NCBI GenBank assembly: GCA_020832185.1
Contig: JAFIFE010000025.1
Coordinates: 62,001 to 126,000, forward strand
Direction: 5' to 3'
DNA: 64,000 bases
DNA from: Alkalibacterium sp.
GTDB taxonomy: Bacteria; Bacillota; Bacilli; Lactobacillales; Carnobacteriaceae_A
Shown here: positions 44,413-53,261 of the stretch, one piece after another
Layout: each line of letters opens with the position of its first letter
How positions within the stretch are numbered: position 1 is the first letter of the stretch
The notes under the pieces: model-generated
Databases searched by the model: none
Told to the model about the DNA's origin: nothing
Seen by the model: only the letters and a program-made list of their open reading frames with translations
Position numbers and translations under genes: made by a program

Positions 44413-45736
44413 CTTCGTCAGCTCTTTCTGCCATCCAGGAAACCAGGTTGGTTGCTGAAACCATCTGTGTGTATAAAGGATGGAAAAAGTAATCTGCCTG
44501 CTTTAAATCTTCCAGCGTCTGTTTCGTTTGGATAGCCAGTGCCAGTGTGTTGATTTTCTCTAATATATTGGACGTTGATAGCAGCTGCGCACCCAGCAGT
44601 TCATGTGTGCTGGCATCATAGACCCATTTCAGTGTCATCGTGTCCGACTGTGGAAGACTGGTCAGTCGGACCTCCTGCCGGCACGTTTTGACGGTCCGGT
44701 TCGTAAATAAGCTTTCCCCTTCGGTCAAACCGGTGCTGGCAATGTAGTAGCCAAACACATGCGTCCCGATTGTACGGGAAGACCCGTTAAAAGGGACTGC
44801 AGGCTTGATTAAATTGGCGGCTGCTACAATACCTGTGCGTACAGCATTATTAATCAGCGGAATATAGACCATTTCTTCTCCCGGCCCGGATAGTTGAATA
44901 CAATCTCCGACTGCGAAAACGTCCTCTGCAGACGTTCTTAAGTAGCGGTCAACAGCGATGGTCTGATCCATATGCAGGTCGATCTGTTCGTCCAGAAAGT
45001 GAAGATTGGGCCTGACATTGACACCCATGATAACAGCGTCACTTGCAACAGACTCTTCCCCAAGGTGAACGCTTATTTTATGGTCCGCTTCAGCCTCAAT
45101 AGAAGAAACGGTCTGGCGTAATTTTAGATCGATGCCATTGTCGGTCATTTTCTGCTCGATCGGCTGGATCATATCTTCATCCAGGTATTTGAATAACACA
45201 TAGTCCATACTTTCGATCAACGTCACTTGTTTTTGTTGTCTGATCAATAAATCAGCAGCTTCTACTCCAACCTGACCGCCACCAATGATTGTAATATGCC
45301 GGCTCTCCTGTACTTTAGCTAAAGCTGCTTGAGCTTCATCGTAGCGCTTATATTTTAGAACGCGTTCATGCTCACTTCCATCGATTTTTTCAGATAGCTG
45401 CCTTGACCCTGCAGCAATAATCAATTTATCATAGGCAATCAATTCTTCCTTCTCCAAATAATCATAGGTAATGATTTTTTGAGTCGTATTGATTTTTTCA
45501 ACCGTAGCGCTTAGATAATACTGAATTTCATGCCTATCCAGCTGTTCCTTTGTAATAAATCGGGCATCATCTAACGCATTTATCTTGTTATCCCAATATA
45601 AATGCAGGCCATTCGGAATGTATCCTAGAGTCGCTTGCTTTTCCAGTAAGATAATGTCGGCATCTTTATGTAGTTTCCGCACTTCCAAAGCAGCGGCTAC
45701 CCCAGCAAAAGACGCGCCTATAATGACTACTTTCAT
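44402..45736 (-). CDS. NADH oxidase/peroxidase-family flavoprotein lacking the active-site Cys
   Basis: A 444-residue FAD/NAD-dependent pyridine nucleotide disulphide oxidoreductase of the Nox/Npx group. FAD motif MKVVIIGASFAGVAAALE, NADH motif IIGGGQVGVEAADLL (about residue 150), and FAD site DVFAVGDCIQL (about 275). Two key residues of NADH peroxidase are replaced: the family His10 is Phe (GASFAG) and the redox Cys42 is Asn (LGYIPNGLHLYW in place of FLSCGM). It should not work as a Cys-sulfenate enzyme. Perhaps it is a flavin-only NADH oxidase making peroxide, or a redox sensor. Cotranscribed with the Mga-type regulator. Confidence 0.82.
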   Translation of the reverse strand: MKVVIIGASFAGVAAALEVRKLHKDADIILLEKQATLGYIPNGLHLYWDNKINALDDARFITKEQLDRHEIQYYLSATVEKINTTQKIITYDYLEKEELIAYDKLIIAAGSRQLSEKIDGSEHERVLKYKRYDEAQAALAKVQESRHITIIGGGQVGVEAADLLIRQQKQVTLIESMDYVLFKYLDEDMIQPIEQKMTDNGIDLKLRQTVSSIEAEADHKISVHLGEESVASDAVIMGVNVRPNLHFLDEQIDLHMDQTIAVDRYLRTSAEDVFAVGDCIQLSGPGEEMVYIPLINNAVRTGIVAAANLIKPAVPFNGSSRTIGTHVFGYYIASTGLTEGESLFTNRTVKTCRQEVRLTSLPQSDTMTLKWVYDASTHELLGAQLLSTSNILEKINTLALAIQTKQTLEDLKQADYFFHPLYTQMVSATNLVSWMAERADEDES

Positions 45737-46087
45737 TCTGATACTCCTCGTTGATCGATTTTAAGTTAGTATAACATAGCGGAAAGTGGTTTTAGCATTG
45801 ATTTTGAATCTTAATCGAAATACACTTGGGGAGCAACTTATTATTTTTAACTGATAGATTGGACAGAGATGGCTATACGTTAGAAAAAATCAGTTGTTCA
45901 TAATCCGTGCCTCACCCTTCAAAAAAATTGATACATAAATAGAATCTTTATTCCACAAAAGCAAGTATCTTGAGACGCAAATGACAGCCTAAGGGTAAAC
46001 TTATGGATGATTATTGATAAAAGTGTATTATACTATGGGTGTGATTATAAATTTCTAATTTTAAACTAGTTTAAGGGAAGGATCGAT

Positions 46088-46759
46088 ATGACAACAATTA
46101 TTATTGTAGAGGACACTTTGACTATAAGAGAAGAACTCAAAACCTTTCTAGCTAAATATGGCTATGAGGTACTTGCTCCGACTACTTTTGACACTATTCC
46201 TGAATATGCTGATAAGCATAATGCCGATTTAATCCTTCTCGATATAAATTTACCTGTATTTGACGGGTATTATATATGTAAAGAAATCAGAAAAACATCA
46301 ACCGTTCCCATAATCATAGTGACAAGCAGAGATACGGAGATGGATGAGCTGATGAGCTTGAATACAGGAGCGGATGCCTTTATTACGAAACCGTATAACA
46401 CTCAGATCCTTTTAGCACACATTGAAGCTATAATAAAAAGAACAAAAGGAACAAGTACCCCTCAAGATACACTGACATATAATGAGTTAACCCTAAATTT
46501 ATCAAATGGCTCTGTTAGCTATAGAGGAAACACAACAGGAGTAACGAAAAACGAACTAAAAATACTCTCATGCCTTATTAAGAACAAAGGCACTATAGTA
46601 TCCAGGGATGAGCTGATGGAGTTCTTGTGGACATCCTATCTTTTTGTGGATGATAATAATTTATCAGTAAACATGACACGATTGAGAAAGAAACTCGATG
46701 AATTAGGAATGGAAAAACACATTGAAACCAAACGAAGTCTAGGGTATATACTGCCATGA
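46088..46759 (+). CDS. bceR: Response regulator, BceR-like (OmpR family)
   Basis: A 223-residue response regulator. Receiver: acidic pocket IIIVEDT, phospho-Asp in LILLDINLPVFDGY, and switch TSRDTEMDELMSLNTGADAFITKPYN. Winged helix with GVTKNELKILSCLIKNKGTIVSRDELMEFLW and the recognition helix NLSVNMTRLRKKLDELG. It overlaps the kinase by 4 bases. Together with the kinase lacking an extracellular domain and the MacB-like BceB permease, this is a peptide-antibiotic sensing and detoxification module of the BceRS-BceAB type. The preceding 350-base gap has a TATACT box near 46028 and nothing else I recognise. Confidence 0.9.
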   Translation: MTTIIIVEDTLTIREELKTFLAKYGYEVLAPTTFDTIPEYADKHNADLILLDINLPVFDGYYICKEIRKTSTVPIIIVTSRDTEMDELMSLNTGADAFITKPYNTQILLAHIEAIIKRTKGTSTPQDTLTYNELTLNLSNGSVSYRGNTTGVTKNELKILSCLIKNKGTIVSRDELMEFLWTSYLFVDDNNLSVNMTRLRKKLDELGMEKHIETKRSLGYILP

Positions 46760-47757
46760 CTATAATAGATTACATGAAGGAACGTTTTGTATTTTTAGCT
46801 AGTCACTTTATCCTGTTCATCATTCTATCTTTGGTCATTCTGTTGCTGAATATCAATGCGTGGGTCATAGCAGGGATCTTCTGTTTCTGGTTTATTCCTC
46901 TGCTTATGTATATGTTTACAGAGTTCATAAAAGCAAAACGGTTTTTTGATGAGCTTGAGGATGTTGTCGATCACTTGGACAGGAAGTATCTGGTTGCTGA
47001 AATGATGAAAACCCCTGAGTTTATTGAAGGCAAACTTTTATTTGACGTCTTGAAAAGAGCAAATAAAGACATGCATGAACACGTTAACCTCTATAGAGAT
47101 AGGCAAAGTGGGCACAGAGAATATATTGAAACCTGGGTCCACGAAATCAAGACACCTATCGCATCAACAAGGCTTATTATCGATAACAATGAAAGTAAAG
47201 TGACCAAGAATATAGAATACGAAATGAAAAAAGTAGAGAGTTTTATAGAACAGATATTATTTTATTCTAAAAGCAATGATGCGTATAAAGACTACATCGT
47301 AAAGGAGCTCTCTTTAAAGCCCATCGTGCACACGGTCATTAAGAATAATTCTAGAGATTTCATAAACAAGAAAATTGCTGTTCACATAGGGAATATAGAA
47401 TCTAATGTTTATAGCGACGGGAAATGGCTTGAATTCATTATTAATCAGATAATAGGAAACGCCGTTAAATACTGCACCCCACAAGAAGGATTAATAAAAA
47501 TTGACTCCACTGTCAATGCTAATAATGTCGTCTTATCTATCGAAGATAACGGGATCGGAATTGCAGATTACGACTTAAGCAGAGTTTTTGAAAAAGGCTT
47601 TACTGGAGAAAACGGAAGAATAGTTGGTCAGTCTACTGGAATAGGACTCTATTTATGTAAGGAACTCTGTGAGAAACTGGGATTGGGACTGAATATAGAC
47701 TCTGAAAAAGGAGAAGGAACCAAAGTCAGTATTATATTTCCAATAGGAAAAGTATGA
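46756..47757 (+). CDS. bceS: Intramembrane-sensing histidine kinase, BceS-like
   Basis: A 333-residue kinase with only two membrane helices (about residues 12-32 and 33-54) and almost no outer loop, the mark of intramembrane-sensing kinases that read their ABC transporter's flux. DHp: ETWVHEIKTPIASTRLII with phospho-His. HATPase: N-box NQIIGNAVKYCTP, G1 EDNGIGI, F-box FEKGFTGENGR, and G2 GQSTGIGLYLCKEL. The gene follows bceR with a 4-base overlap, and a strong terminator separates it from bceAB. Confidence 0.9.
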   Translation: MTIIDYMKERFVFLASHFILFIILSLVILLLNINAWVIAGIFCFWFIPLLMYMFTEFIKAKRFFDELEDVVDHLDRKYLVAEMMKTPEFIEGKLLFDVLKRANKDMHEHVNLYRDRQSGHREYIETWVHEIKTPIASTRLIIDNNESKVTKNIEYEMKKVESFIEQILFYSKSNDAYKDYIVKELSLKPIVHTVIKNNSRDFINKKIAVHIGNIESNVYSDGKWLEFIINQIIGNAVKYCTPQEGLIKIDSTVNANNVVLSIEDNGIGIADYDLSRVFEKGFTGENGRIVGQSTGIGLYLCKELCEKLGLGLNIDSEKGEGTKVSIIFPIGKV

Positions 47758-47823
47758 TGCCCGTTCCTTGCTTTTAAAAGCAGTACACTTTAGAGCCATC
47801 CCCCATGTCAGCTTGATTATATT

Positions 47824-47872
47824 AGGATTCATTACTTCTGTGAGCCACAGGCGTAATGAATCCTTCGTTTTT
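47824..47872 (+). terminator. Terminator after bceS
   Basis: AGGATTCATTAC pairs with GTAATGAATCCT (12 bp) with an inner CTGTG-AGC-CACAG stem, followed by TCGTTTTT. It separates bceRS from bceAB, which must have its own promoter. Confidence 0.8.
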
Positions 47873-47939
47873 ACATATGGGTTAAGTGACAAAAATGAAA
47901 GAGTACTGAAAGGAAAACCAATAGGTAGTCCTGGATCTA

Positions 47940-47963
47940 ATCTATACAATACGAAGTATAGAT
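47940..47963 (+). promoter_or_regulatory. Perfect inverted repeat in the bceA leader
   Basis: ATCTATAC-N8-GTATAGAT lies 35 bases upstream of bceA and contains a possible -10 (TACAAT). It may be an operator or a leader hairpin. BceR sites known in B. subtilis lie upstream of the -35; this one does not fit that position. Confidence 0.4.
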
Positions 47964-47997
47964 AAGCATACCATCATTACTAAACGGAGGAGACATT

Positions 47998-48765
47998 ATG
48001 GAAAGCATCCTAAACGTATCTAAAATCGAGAAATACTATGGAAATAAAGGAAATATAACTAAGGCAATCGATAATATTAGTTTTAAAGTAAATAAGGGGG
48101 AGTTCGTTGGAATAATGGGGCCGTCTGGTAGTGGAAAAACCACTTTGCTTAACTGTATTTCGACAATAGATCAGGTGACGACTGGACATATCATTATAAA
48201 TGACAAGGATATTACTGACCTCAAATCAAAGCCTTTAGAAGAGTTCAGGAGAGATGAGCTAGGGTTTATATTTCAGGATTTTAATCTATTGGATACCCTG
48301 ACCGGTTTTGAGAATATAGCCCTCGCTTTAACCATACAAATGAGAAAACCAAACGAGATAGACGAGTTGATCAAAAGTGTCGCAGCCACGCTTGATATTA
48401 GTGATGTACTAACTAAATACCCTTACCAGATGTCTGGTGGACAAAAGCAGAGGGTTGCATCAGCTAGGGCAATAGTAACGAATCCTTCGTTAGTCCTTGC
48501 AGATGAACCGACTGGCGCATTGGATTCTAAATCCTCTAGATTGCTCCTGGAATCTTTTGAGCAATTAAATCATGAACAGAAAGCAACCATACTCATGGTC
48601 ACACATGATGCATTTACAGCATGCTATGCGCAGCGAATTATAGTAATAAAGGATGGAAAAATATTTAACGAATTAATTAGAGGAAACAGTTCAAGAAAAG
48701 AATTCTTCAATAAAATCATTGAAGTCGTCGCACTTCTTGGAGGAGATATGACCAATGATATTTAA
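47998..48765 (+). CDS. bceA: Bacitracin/peptide-export ABC ATPase, BceA-like
   Basis: A 255-residue MacB/BceA-type ATPase. Walker [14 protein letters not shown]-loop [18 protein letters not shown] (typical of the family), signature [15 protein letters not shown], Walker [15 protein letters not shown], switch His [10 protein letters not shown]. An ACGGAGGAG site precedes the ATG. It overlaps bceB by 11 bases. It powers BceB to pull peptide antibiotics (bacitracin, nisin or defensins) away from lipid targets, the substrate here being unknown. Confidence 0.93.
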   Translation: MESILNVSKIEKYYGNKGNITKAIDNISFKVNKGEFVGIMGPSGSGKTTLLNCISTIDQVTTGHIIINDKDITDLKSKPLEEFRRDELGFIFQDFNLLDTLTGFENIALALTIQMRKPNEIDELIKSVAATLDISDVLTKYPYQMSGGQKQRVASARAIVTNPSLVLADEPTGALDSKSSRLLLESFEQLNHEQKATILMVTHDAFTACYAQRIIVIKDGKIFNELIRGNSSRKEFFNKIIEVVALLGGDMTNDI

Positions 48766-50779
48766 AATGGCCGTAAATAATGTTAAAAAAAGTTTTAAAG
48801 ACTATACCATTTATTTTTTAACATTGACCTTCTCAGTCTGTATTTTCTATAGTTTCAATTCAATTCATGCACAAAGCGCAGTGCTTGAGGTTGGAAACAG
48901 TTCTATAAGTTATATGCAGACGCTGACTAATCTGATTTCTATAGCCTCAGTATTTATCTCTGTCATTTTAACCGGACTGATTGTGTATGCAAACAATTTT
49001 ATTATAAAGAGGAGAACTAAAGAATTAGGAATATATATGACATTAGGTATGGGAAAAAGAAAAATGTCAAAAATATTTATATACGAAACTCTCATTATAG
49101 GCGGGTTATCTCTAGGAGTAGGCCTTGTCTTAGGCATTATTGCATCACAAGTATTATCAGTCATGACAGCTAATCTGTTTGCCCTTAATATGACACGTTT
49201 TAAATTCGTACTATCGATTGATGCCATCATTAAGACGATCGTATACTTTGGGATAGCTTTTGTTATCGTCATGGGATTAAATCAGGTCATCATTTCCAAA
49301 TACAAACTGATAGACATGTTGAATGCATCAAAGAAAAATGAAGATACAAAAGTCAAAAACCCTGTAATTTCAGTTAGTTTGTTTTTGGTATCCGTTGTTC
49401 TGATAGGACTGTCTTACAACTTAGTCTTAGACGTTGGCTTGTCTACGAGAGAACCCCTATTTTTACTGTCTGTCGTTCTCGGAATACTAGGAACAGGCCT
49501 TTGTTTTTACAGTTTAGCCGGATTCCTTATCCTGATGATACAAAAAACTAAAAAAGTGTATCTGAAAAACTTAAATATATTCACACTAAGACAAGTGAAC
49601 AATAAAATTAACACAAATTTTATGTCTATATCTATCATATGCTTAATGTTGTTTGTAACTATAGTGTCTCTATTTACAATGTTCAGCTACAAAGCAAATC
49701 TAGATGAGTCAATAAAAGGTAATACGAGCTTTGATGCCTCCGCAGTGCTGTATACCAGCCAAACAAATGAAGAAGGAGATTCTATTGAAGAGGCTTTAGA
49801 TCAGCTGGATTTCAGTTTCAATGACTCCGAAGAGTACTTGTTTTTTAACGAATATGCACTTGATCTTCAAGTAGCTGATATAGTAAGCCCGTATATTGAT
49901 GCAAGTAACGTGCATGAGTTGGAAAATAGAGCTGACGATAGAAACATCAAAGTATTTACGCTGACAGATTATAACGCAGCTATGCAGCTGAAGGATGAAC
50001 AGACCGTTACCTTAAGAGATAATGAACTTTTAGTCGCTACAAATTATGGAGATAAAATTGAGTCTATCAATCGATTTATGGAAAATGAAGACGCCATAAG
50101 TATTAACAATCAACCGTACACCATTAAAAACGATGATCTGATAATGGATAATATTGAAAACCAGCCCCATAATACTGACTTCTTTTATTTAGTGGTTCCC
50201 GATGATCTGAGTGAAGAACTGACACTGTCTGGAACACGAGTGAACGTAGACTTTGGGGATGACAATAGAGAGGAATCTGAAGCCAAATTTGCTGCTTTAT
50301 TTGATTGCTTTAATACTATTGGAGGAGAATTCACTCAAGAGGTAGGGTTTATTCAAGGCTTCACTAGGGAGCAGGCCACTGCCATATTATATGGGAATTC
50401 TGCTGTTATCATATTTCTGGGGTTATATGTAGGTATTGTCGTATTGATATCCAGTGCGGCCGTGCTAGGAGTCCAGCAGTTATCCGAAGCCAACACTAGT
50501 CTTAATAGATACACCACCCTGAAAAAAATTGGTGTAACAGAAAAAATGATCAATAGAACAATATTTATCCAAACGTTAATAGCTTTCATGTTTCCGTTTG
50601 TTCTGGCTGTCATCCATTCAATCATAGGTATCATCGTAACAAGTGACGCATTTGCTACTCGCAATAAAAACGTGATCGGGTCTTCATCTCTTATGATTTC
50701 AATAGTCATTGCTCTAATATATGGTGGGTATTTCTATGTCACTTATGTGGGCTATAAAAATATAGTTAAGAATAGTTGA
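48755..50779 (+). CDS. bceB: Bacitracin/peptide ABC permease, BceB-like
   Basis: A 674-residue permease, the typical BceB length. Helices near residues 20-38, 55-75, 115-140 and 150-175, a second group (205-225, 232-258, 285-308), then a large outer domain (about residues 310-540; acidic, NTSFDASAVLYTSQTNEEGD onward) and three C-terminal helices (545-575, 605-630, 645-665). This 10-helix FtsX-MacB arrangement with the large loop between TM7 and TM8 is specific to BceB. It interacts with the kinase for flux sensing. Followed by a strong terminator. Confidence 0.92.
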   Translation: MIFKMAVNNVKKSFKDYTIYFLTLTFSVCIFYSFNSIHAQSAVLEVGNSSISYMQTLTNLISIASVFISVILTGLIVYANNFIIKRRTKELGIYMTLGMGKRKMSKIFIYETLIIGGLSLGVGLVLGIIASQVLSVMTANLFALNMTRFKFVLSIDAIIKTIVYFGIAFVIVMGLNQVIISKYKLIDMLNASKKNEDTKVKNPVISVSLFLVSVVLIGLSYNLVLDVGLSTREPLFLLSVVLGILGTGLCFYSLAGFLILMIQKTKKVYLKNLNIFTLRQVNNKINTNFMSISIICLMLFVTIVSLFTMFSYKANLDESIKGNTSFDASAVLYTSQTNEEGDSIEEALDQLDFSFNDSEEYLFFNEYALDLQVADIVSPYIDASNVHELENRADDRNIKVFTLTDYNAAMQLKDEQTVTLRDNELLVATNYGDKIESINRFMENEDAISINNQPYTIKNDDLIMDNIENQPHNTDFFYLVVPDDLSEELTLSGTRVNVDFGDDNREESEAKFAALFDCFNTIGGEFTQEVGFIQGFTREQATAILYGNSAVIIFLGLYVGIVVLISSAAVLGVQQLSEANTSLNRYTTLKKIGVTEKMINRTIFIQTLIAFMFPFVLAVIHSIIGIIVTSDAFATRNKNVIGSSSLMISIVIALIYGGYFYVTYVGYKNIVKNS

Positions 50780-50938
50780 AGTCTTTGACTTCCCTGAATA
50801 GGTTATTGCACTCCCTTTTAAATAGCTCTTTTGAAACTATAATGTCGAAGAGCGCTATACGTTTAAACGTATGAAGATTAGTATTATTTAAAGCACTAGT
50901 AAATATATATGACGTAATTAACAACTTATAACGAGAAT

Positions 50939-50978
50939 AAAAACGTGTATCTAACGCTATTTTAGATACACGTTTTTA
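50939..50978 (+). terminator. Terminator after bceB
   Basis: AAAAACGTGTATCTA pairs perfectly with TAGATACACGTTTTT around a 9-base loop. The remaining 265 bases before the acetyltransferase hold only its likely promoter; no other gene is supported. Confidence 0.9.
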
Positions 50979-51243
50979 TCTAAATTAATACATTCGCCTT
51001 TCAGATTCTTAATATTTTACAATGTAAACTGCGTTGTGCCTATTTTCGTTTTAGGAAGATACTTTCTTACCTTTTCAACTAGCTATCAACAAATGAACAA
51101 CGTATCAGTTACATATAGTTAATAGAGAACATATCCTCTGTTTAAATCTTAAACAGACACTTTTTGAAAGCGATTTAAGCGTTAATATGGTACACTATTT
51201 TACAACACCACCCTGTTTAAAATAGGTAGTCGGAGGACGTTCT

Positions 51244-51684
51244 ATGCAGAAAATTTTAAAAGCACGAGACATACATATTGAAAATATCACCCAGCTCGCT
51301 CTTCTTCTCTGGCCGGGTGAAGATTACGATGCACTGGAAAGAGAAATGGTTCGTTTTCAGGAAGACAGTACGGCAGAACTGTTTATATGCGAAGAGGATA
51401 ATCAGATCGTTGGATTTGCACACGTTCAGCTTCGTTTTGATTATGTAGAGGGAACAGAAAATAGACCCGTTGGCTACTTAGAAGGCATCTATGTTAAAGA
51501 GGCTTTTAGAAATAAAGGCATTGCACGTAAACTGGTCGAAGTCTGCGAGGACTGGTCCCGTTTTATGGATGCCACTGAGTTTGCCAGCGATGTTGAACTG
51601 CATAATACATCCAGTGCCAGGTTTCATGAAAAAATGGGATTTAAAGAAGCCAATCGAATCATCTGCTACACCAAGAAGCTATAG
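51244..51684 (+). CDS. AAC(6')-like aminoglycoside N-acetyltransferase (GNAT)
   Basis: A 146-residue GNAT protein that closely follows the chromosomal AAC(6')-Ig/Ih-type acetyltransferases. The stretch RFDYVEGTENRPVGYLEGIYV matches their RFEYVNGTETSPVGFLEGIYV-type segment by memory, and VKEAFRNKGIARKLVEVCEDW gives the acetyl-CoA loop (R-x-x-G-I/V-A). TEFASDVELHNTSSARFHEKMGF is also family typical. It should acetylate aminoglycosides at the 6' amino group, perhaps with low activity. GGAGGACGTTCT is a good site. It is a single gene with no mobility genes near, so it is probably an intrinsic gene. Confidence 0.8.
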   Translation: MQKILKARDIHIENITQLALLLWPGEDYDALEREMVRFQEDSTAELFICEEDNQIVGFAHVQLRFDYVEGTENRPVGYLEGIYVKEAFRNKGIARKLVEVCEDWSRFMDATEFASDVELHNTSSARFHEKMGFKEANRIICYTKKL

Positions 51685-51902
51685 CTTATATTTATGTAAA
51701 CAACGTATAACTATGCTATTTGTTACGGAAATAAGCGTGTAACATTATTCTATTATTTCTCATTATCCAAGGGTGTAAATAGTGCATTTATACCCTTTTA
51801 GATTTATACTATAGGTAAGATAAGAAACCATCTACACTCAGATGCGCGCAGTAACCTCTATCAATCAACCGTTTTATGTGTGATAGAAAAGAGGTGAGAA
51901 AA

Positions 51903-53126
51903 ATGAGCACAAAAAAATGGCGATCTCTGGTCGCAAAAGTTGTTTGTGTATTTTTAGGGGTTCTCCTCAGTCTTTCACTTGCTATGCCAACAGCTGCAGC
52001 ACCCGCCCAAAACGTTATTAAAGGGCCGACCACTGAAAAAGTCGTTGCACTAACATTTGACGACGGGTCAGATGGAACAAATATTAATACCATTCTTCAG
52101 ATACTCTCCACTCATAATGTCAAAGCAACCTTTTTCCTGACAGGTTCCGGTGTAAACAATCATCCGCAGGCTATTCGTAACATTGCCAATCAAGGTCATC
52201 AGCTGGCCAACCATTCCTACTCTCATCCCGATTTCACTAAAATATCAGCAGCAGAAATTAGAAGTCAACTGCAGCGTACAGAAGATATTGTTCGAAATGT
52301 GACGGGTAAAACAACTAAACCGTTTTTCAGACCTCCATTTGGTGCCTATAACTCTACTGTTTTGCAACATGTAGGTGATGCTGGTTACCGTTATTCTGTT
52401 TACTGGACAATTGATACAGTCGACTGGACCGGAAATTCGTCTACTGATATAGTCAACCGTGTGATGAATAGAATCACCCCAGGTGCGATCATTCTGATGC
52501 ATACAGGCGCAGGGGCACGTGGCACACCTGCTGCTCTTCCTACTATGATCACTCGTCTGAAAGGGCTTGGTTACCGATTTGTCACAATGTCTCAATTGAT
52601 GAACGTAACACCTTCCAGCGGACAGACTTATACTGTCAGATCTGGTGATACACTATACGCCATTGCCAGACGGTTCAATGTCACTGTTCAGCAGCTTGCC
52701 AGTGCAAACAACATCTCTAATGTGAACCTGATTCGTGTGGGACAGGTACTCGTGATTCCAGGTAGCGGAGGAACCGTTACACCTCCACCTCCACCACCAT
52801 CTACGACTGTGCGTTATACAGTCAAATCTGGTGATACGCTCTATGCTATCGCTTTAAGATACAACACGACCGTTGCACGTATAGCTGCTGCCAATAACAT
52901 TACCAATACAAACCTCATCCGTGTCGGTCAAGTCCTGATTATCCCTACAAGCGGAGGAACCGTTACACCTCCTCCATCCACTACCGTAACTTATACAGTC
53001 AAATCAGGTGATACACTCTATGCTATCGCTTTAAGATACAACACAACTGTCGCACGCCTCTCATCTGTCAATAATATTTCCAACCCTAACCTCATCCGTG
53101 TCGGCCAAGTTTTGGTCATCAGATAA
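51903..53126 (+). CDS. Secreted polysaccharide deacetylase (NodB) with three LysM repeats
   Basis: A 407-residue exported protein. Signal peptide [20 protein letters not shown] then AMPTAAA-AP. NodB domain (about residues 40-240): [11 protein letters not shown] (Asp dyad), NHSYSHPDF (metal His pair), [19 protein letters not shown], and ILMHTGAG (catalytic His). Three LysM modules follow, each [17 protein letters not shown]..., separated by Thr/Pro/Gly linkers ([12 protein letters not shown]). It probably deacetylates peptidoglycan GlcNAc and protects against lysozyme. Start at the ATG of MSTKKWRS, after GAGGTGAG; a frame opens at 51876 without a site. Confidence 0.92.
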   Translation: MSTKKWRSLVAKVVCVFLGVLLSLSLAMPTAAAPAQNVIKGPTTEKVVALTFDDGSDGTNINTILQILSTHNVKATFFLTGSGVNNHPQAIRNIANQGHQLANHSYSHPDFTKISAAEIRSQLQRTEDIVRNVTGKTTKPFFRPPFGAYNSTVLQHVGDAGYRYSVYWTIDTVDWTGNSSTDIVNRVMNRITPGAIILMHTGAGARGTPAALPTMITRLKGLGYRFVTMSQLMNVTPSSGQTYTVRSGDTLYAIARRFNVTVQQLASANNISNVNLIRVGQVLVIPGSGGTVTPPPPPPSTTVRYTVKSGDTLYAIALRYNTTVARIAAANNITNTNLIRVGQVLIIPTSGGTVTPPPSTTVTYTVKSGDTLYAIALRYNTTVARLSSVNNISNPNLIRVGQVLVIR

Positions 53127-53136
53127 TCTGATACGC

Positions 53137-53239
53137 AAAAAGACCGTGTCATGTAGAGAGTATTCTGAATCCTTCCTAAAGTCCTCCAAGATGACTTTTC
53201 AAAGCTGGATTCAGTTGCTCCTGATGATGGGTCTTTTTG
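53137..53239 (+). terminator. Composite nested-stem terminator
   Basis: AAAAAGACC pairs with GGGTCTTTTT over about 100 bases. Inside lie CTGAATCC/GGATTCAG and AAAGTC/GACTTT stems, so three coaxial stems form a long rod ending in T5. It is convergent with the M50-like gene. Confidence 0.7.
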
Positions 53240-53261
53240 TAAGCAGTCAAATCAATCCGAA

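Noticed and set aside
47768-47965. A 65-codon plus-strand frame between bceS and bceA
   Set aside because: It spans the strong terminator at 47824-47872, has no ribosome site, and its sequence looks random.
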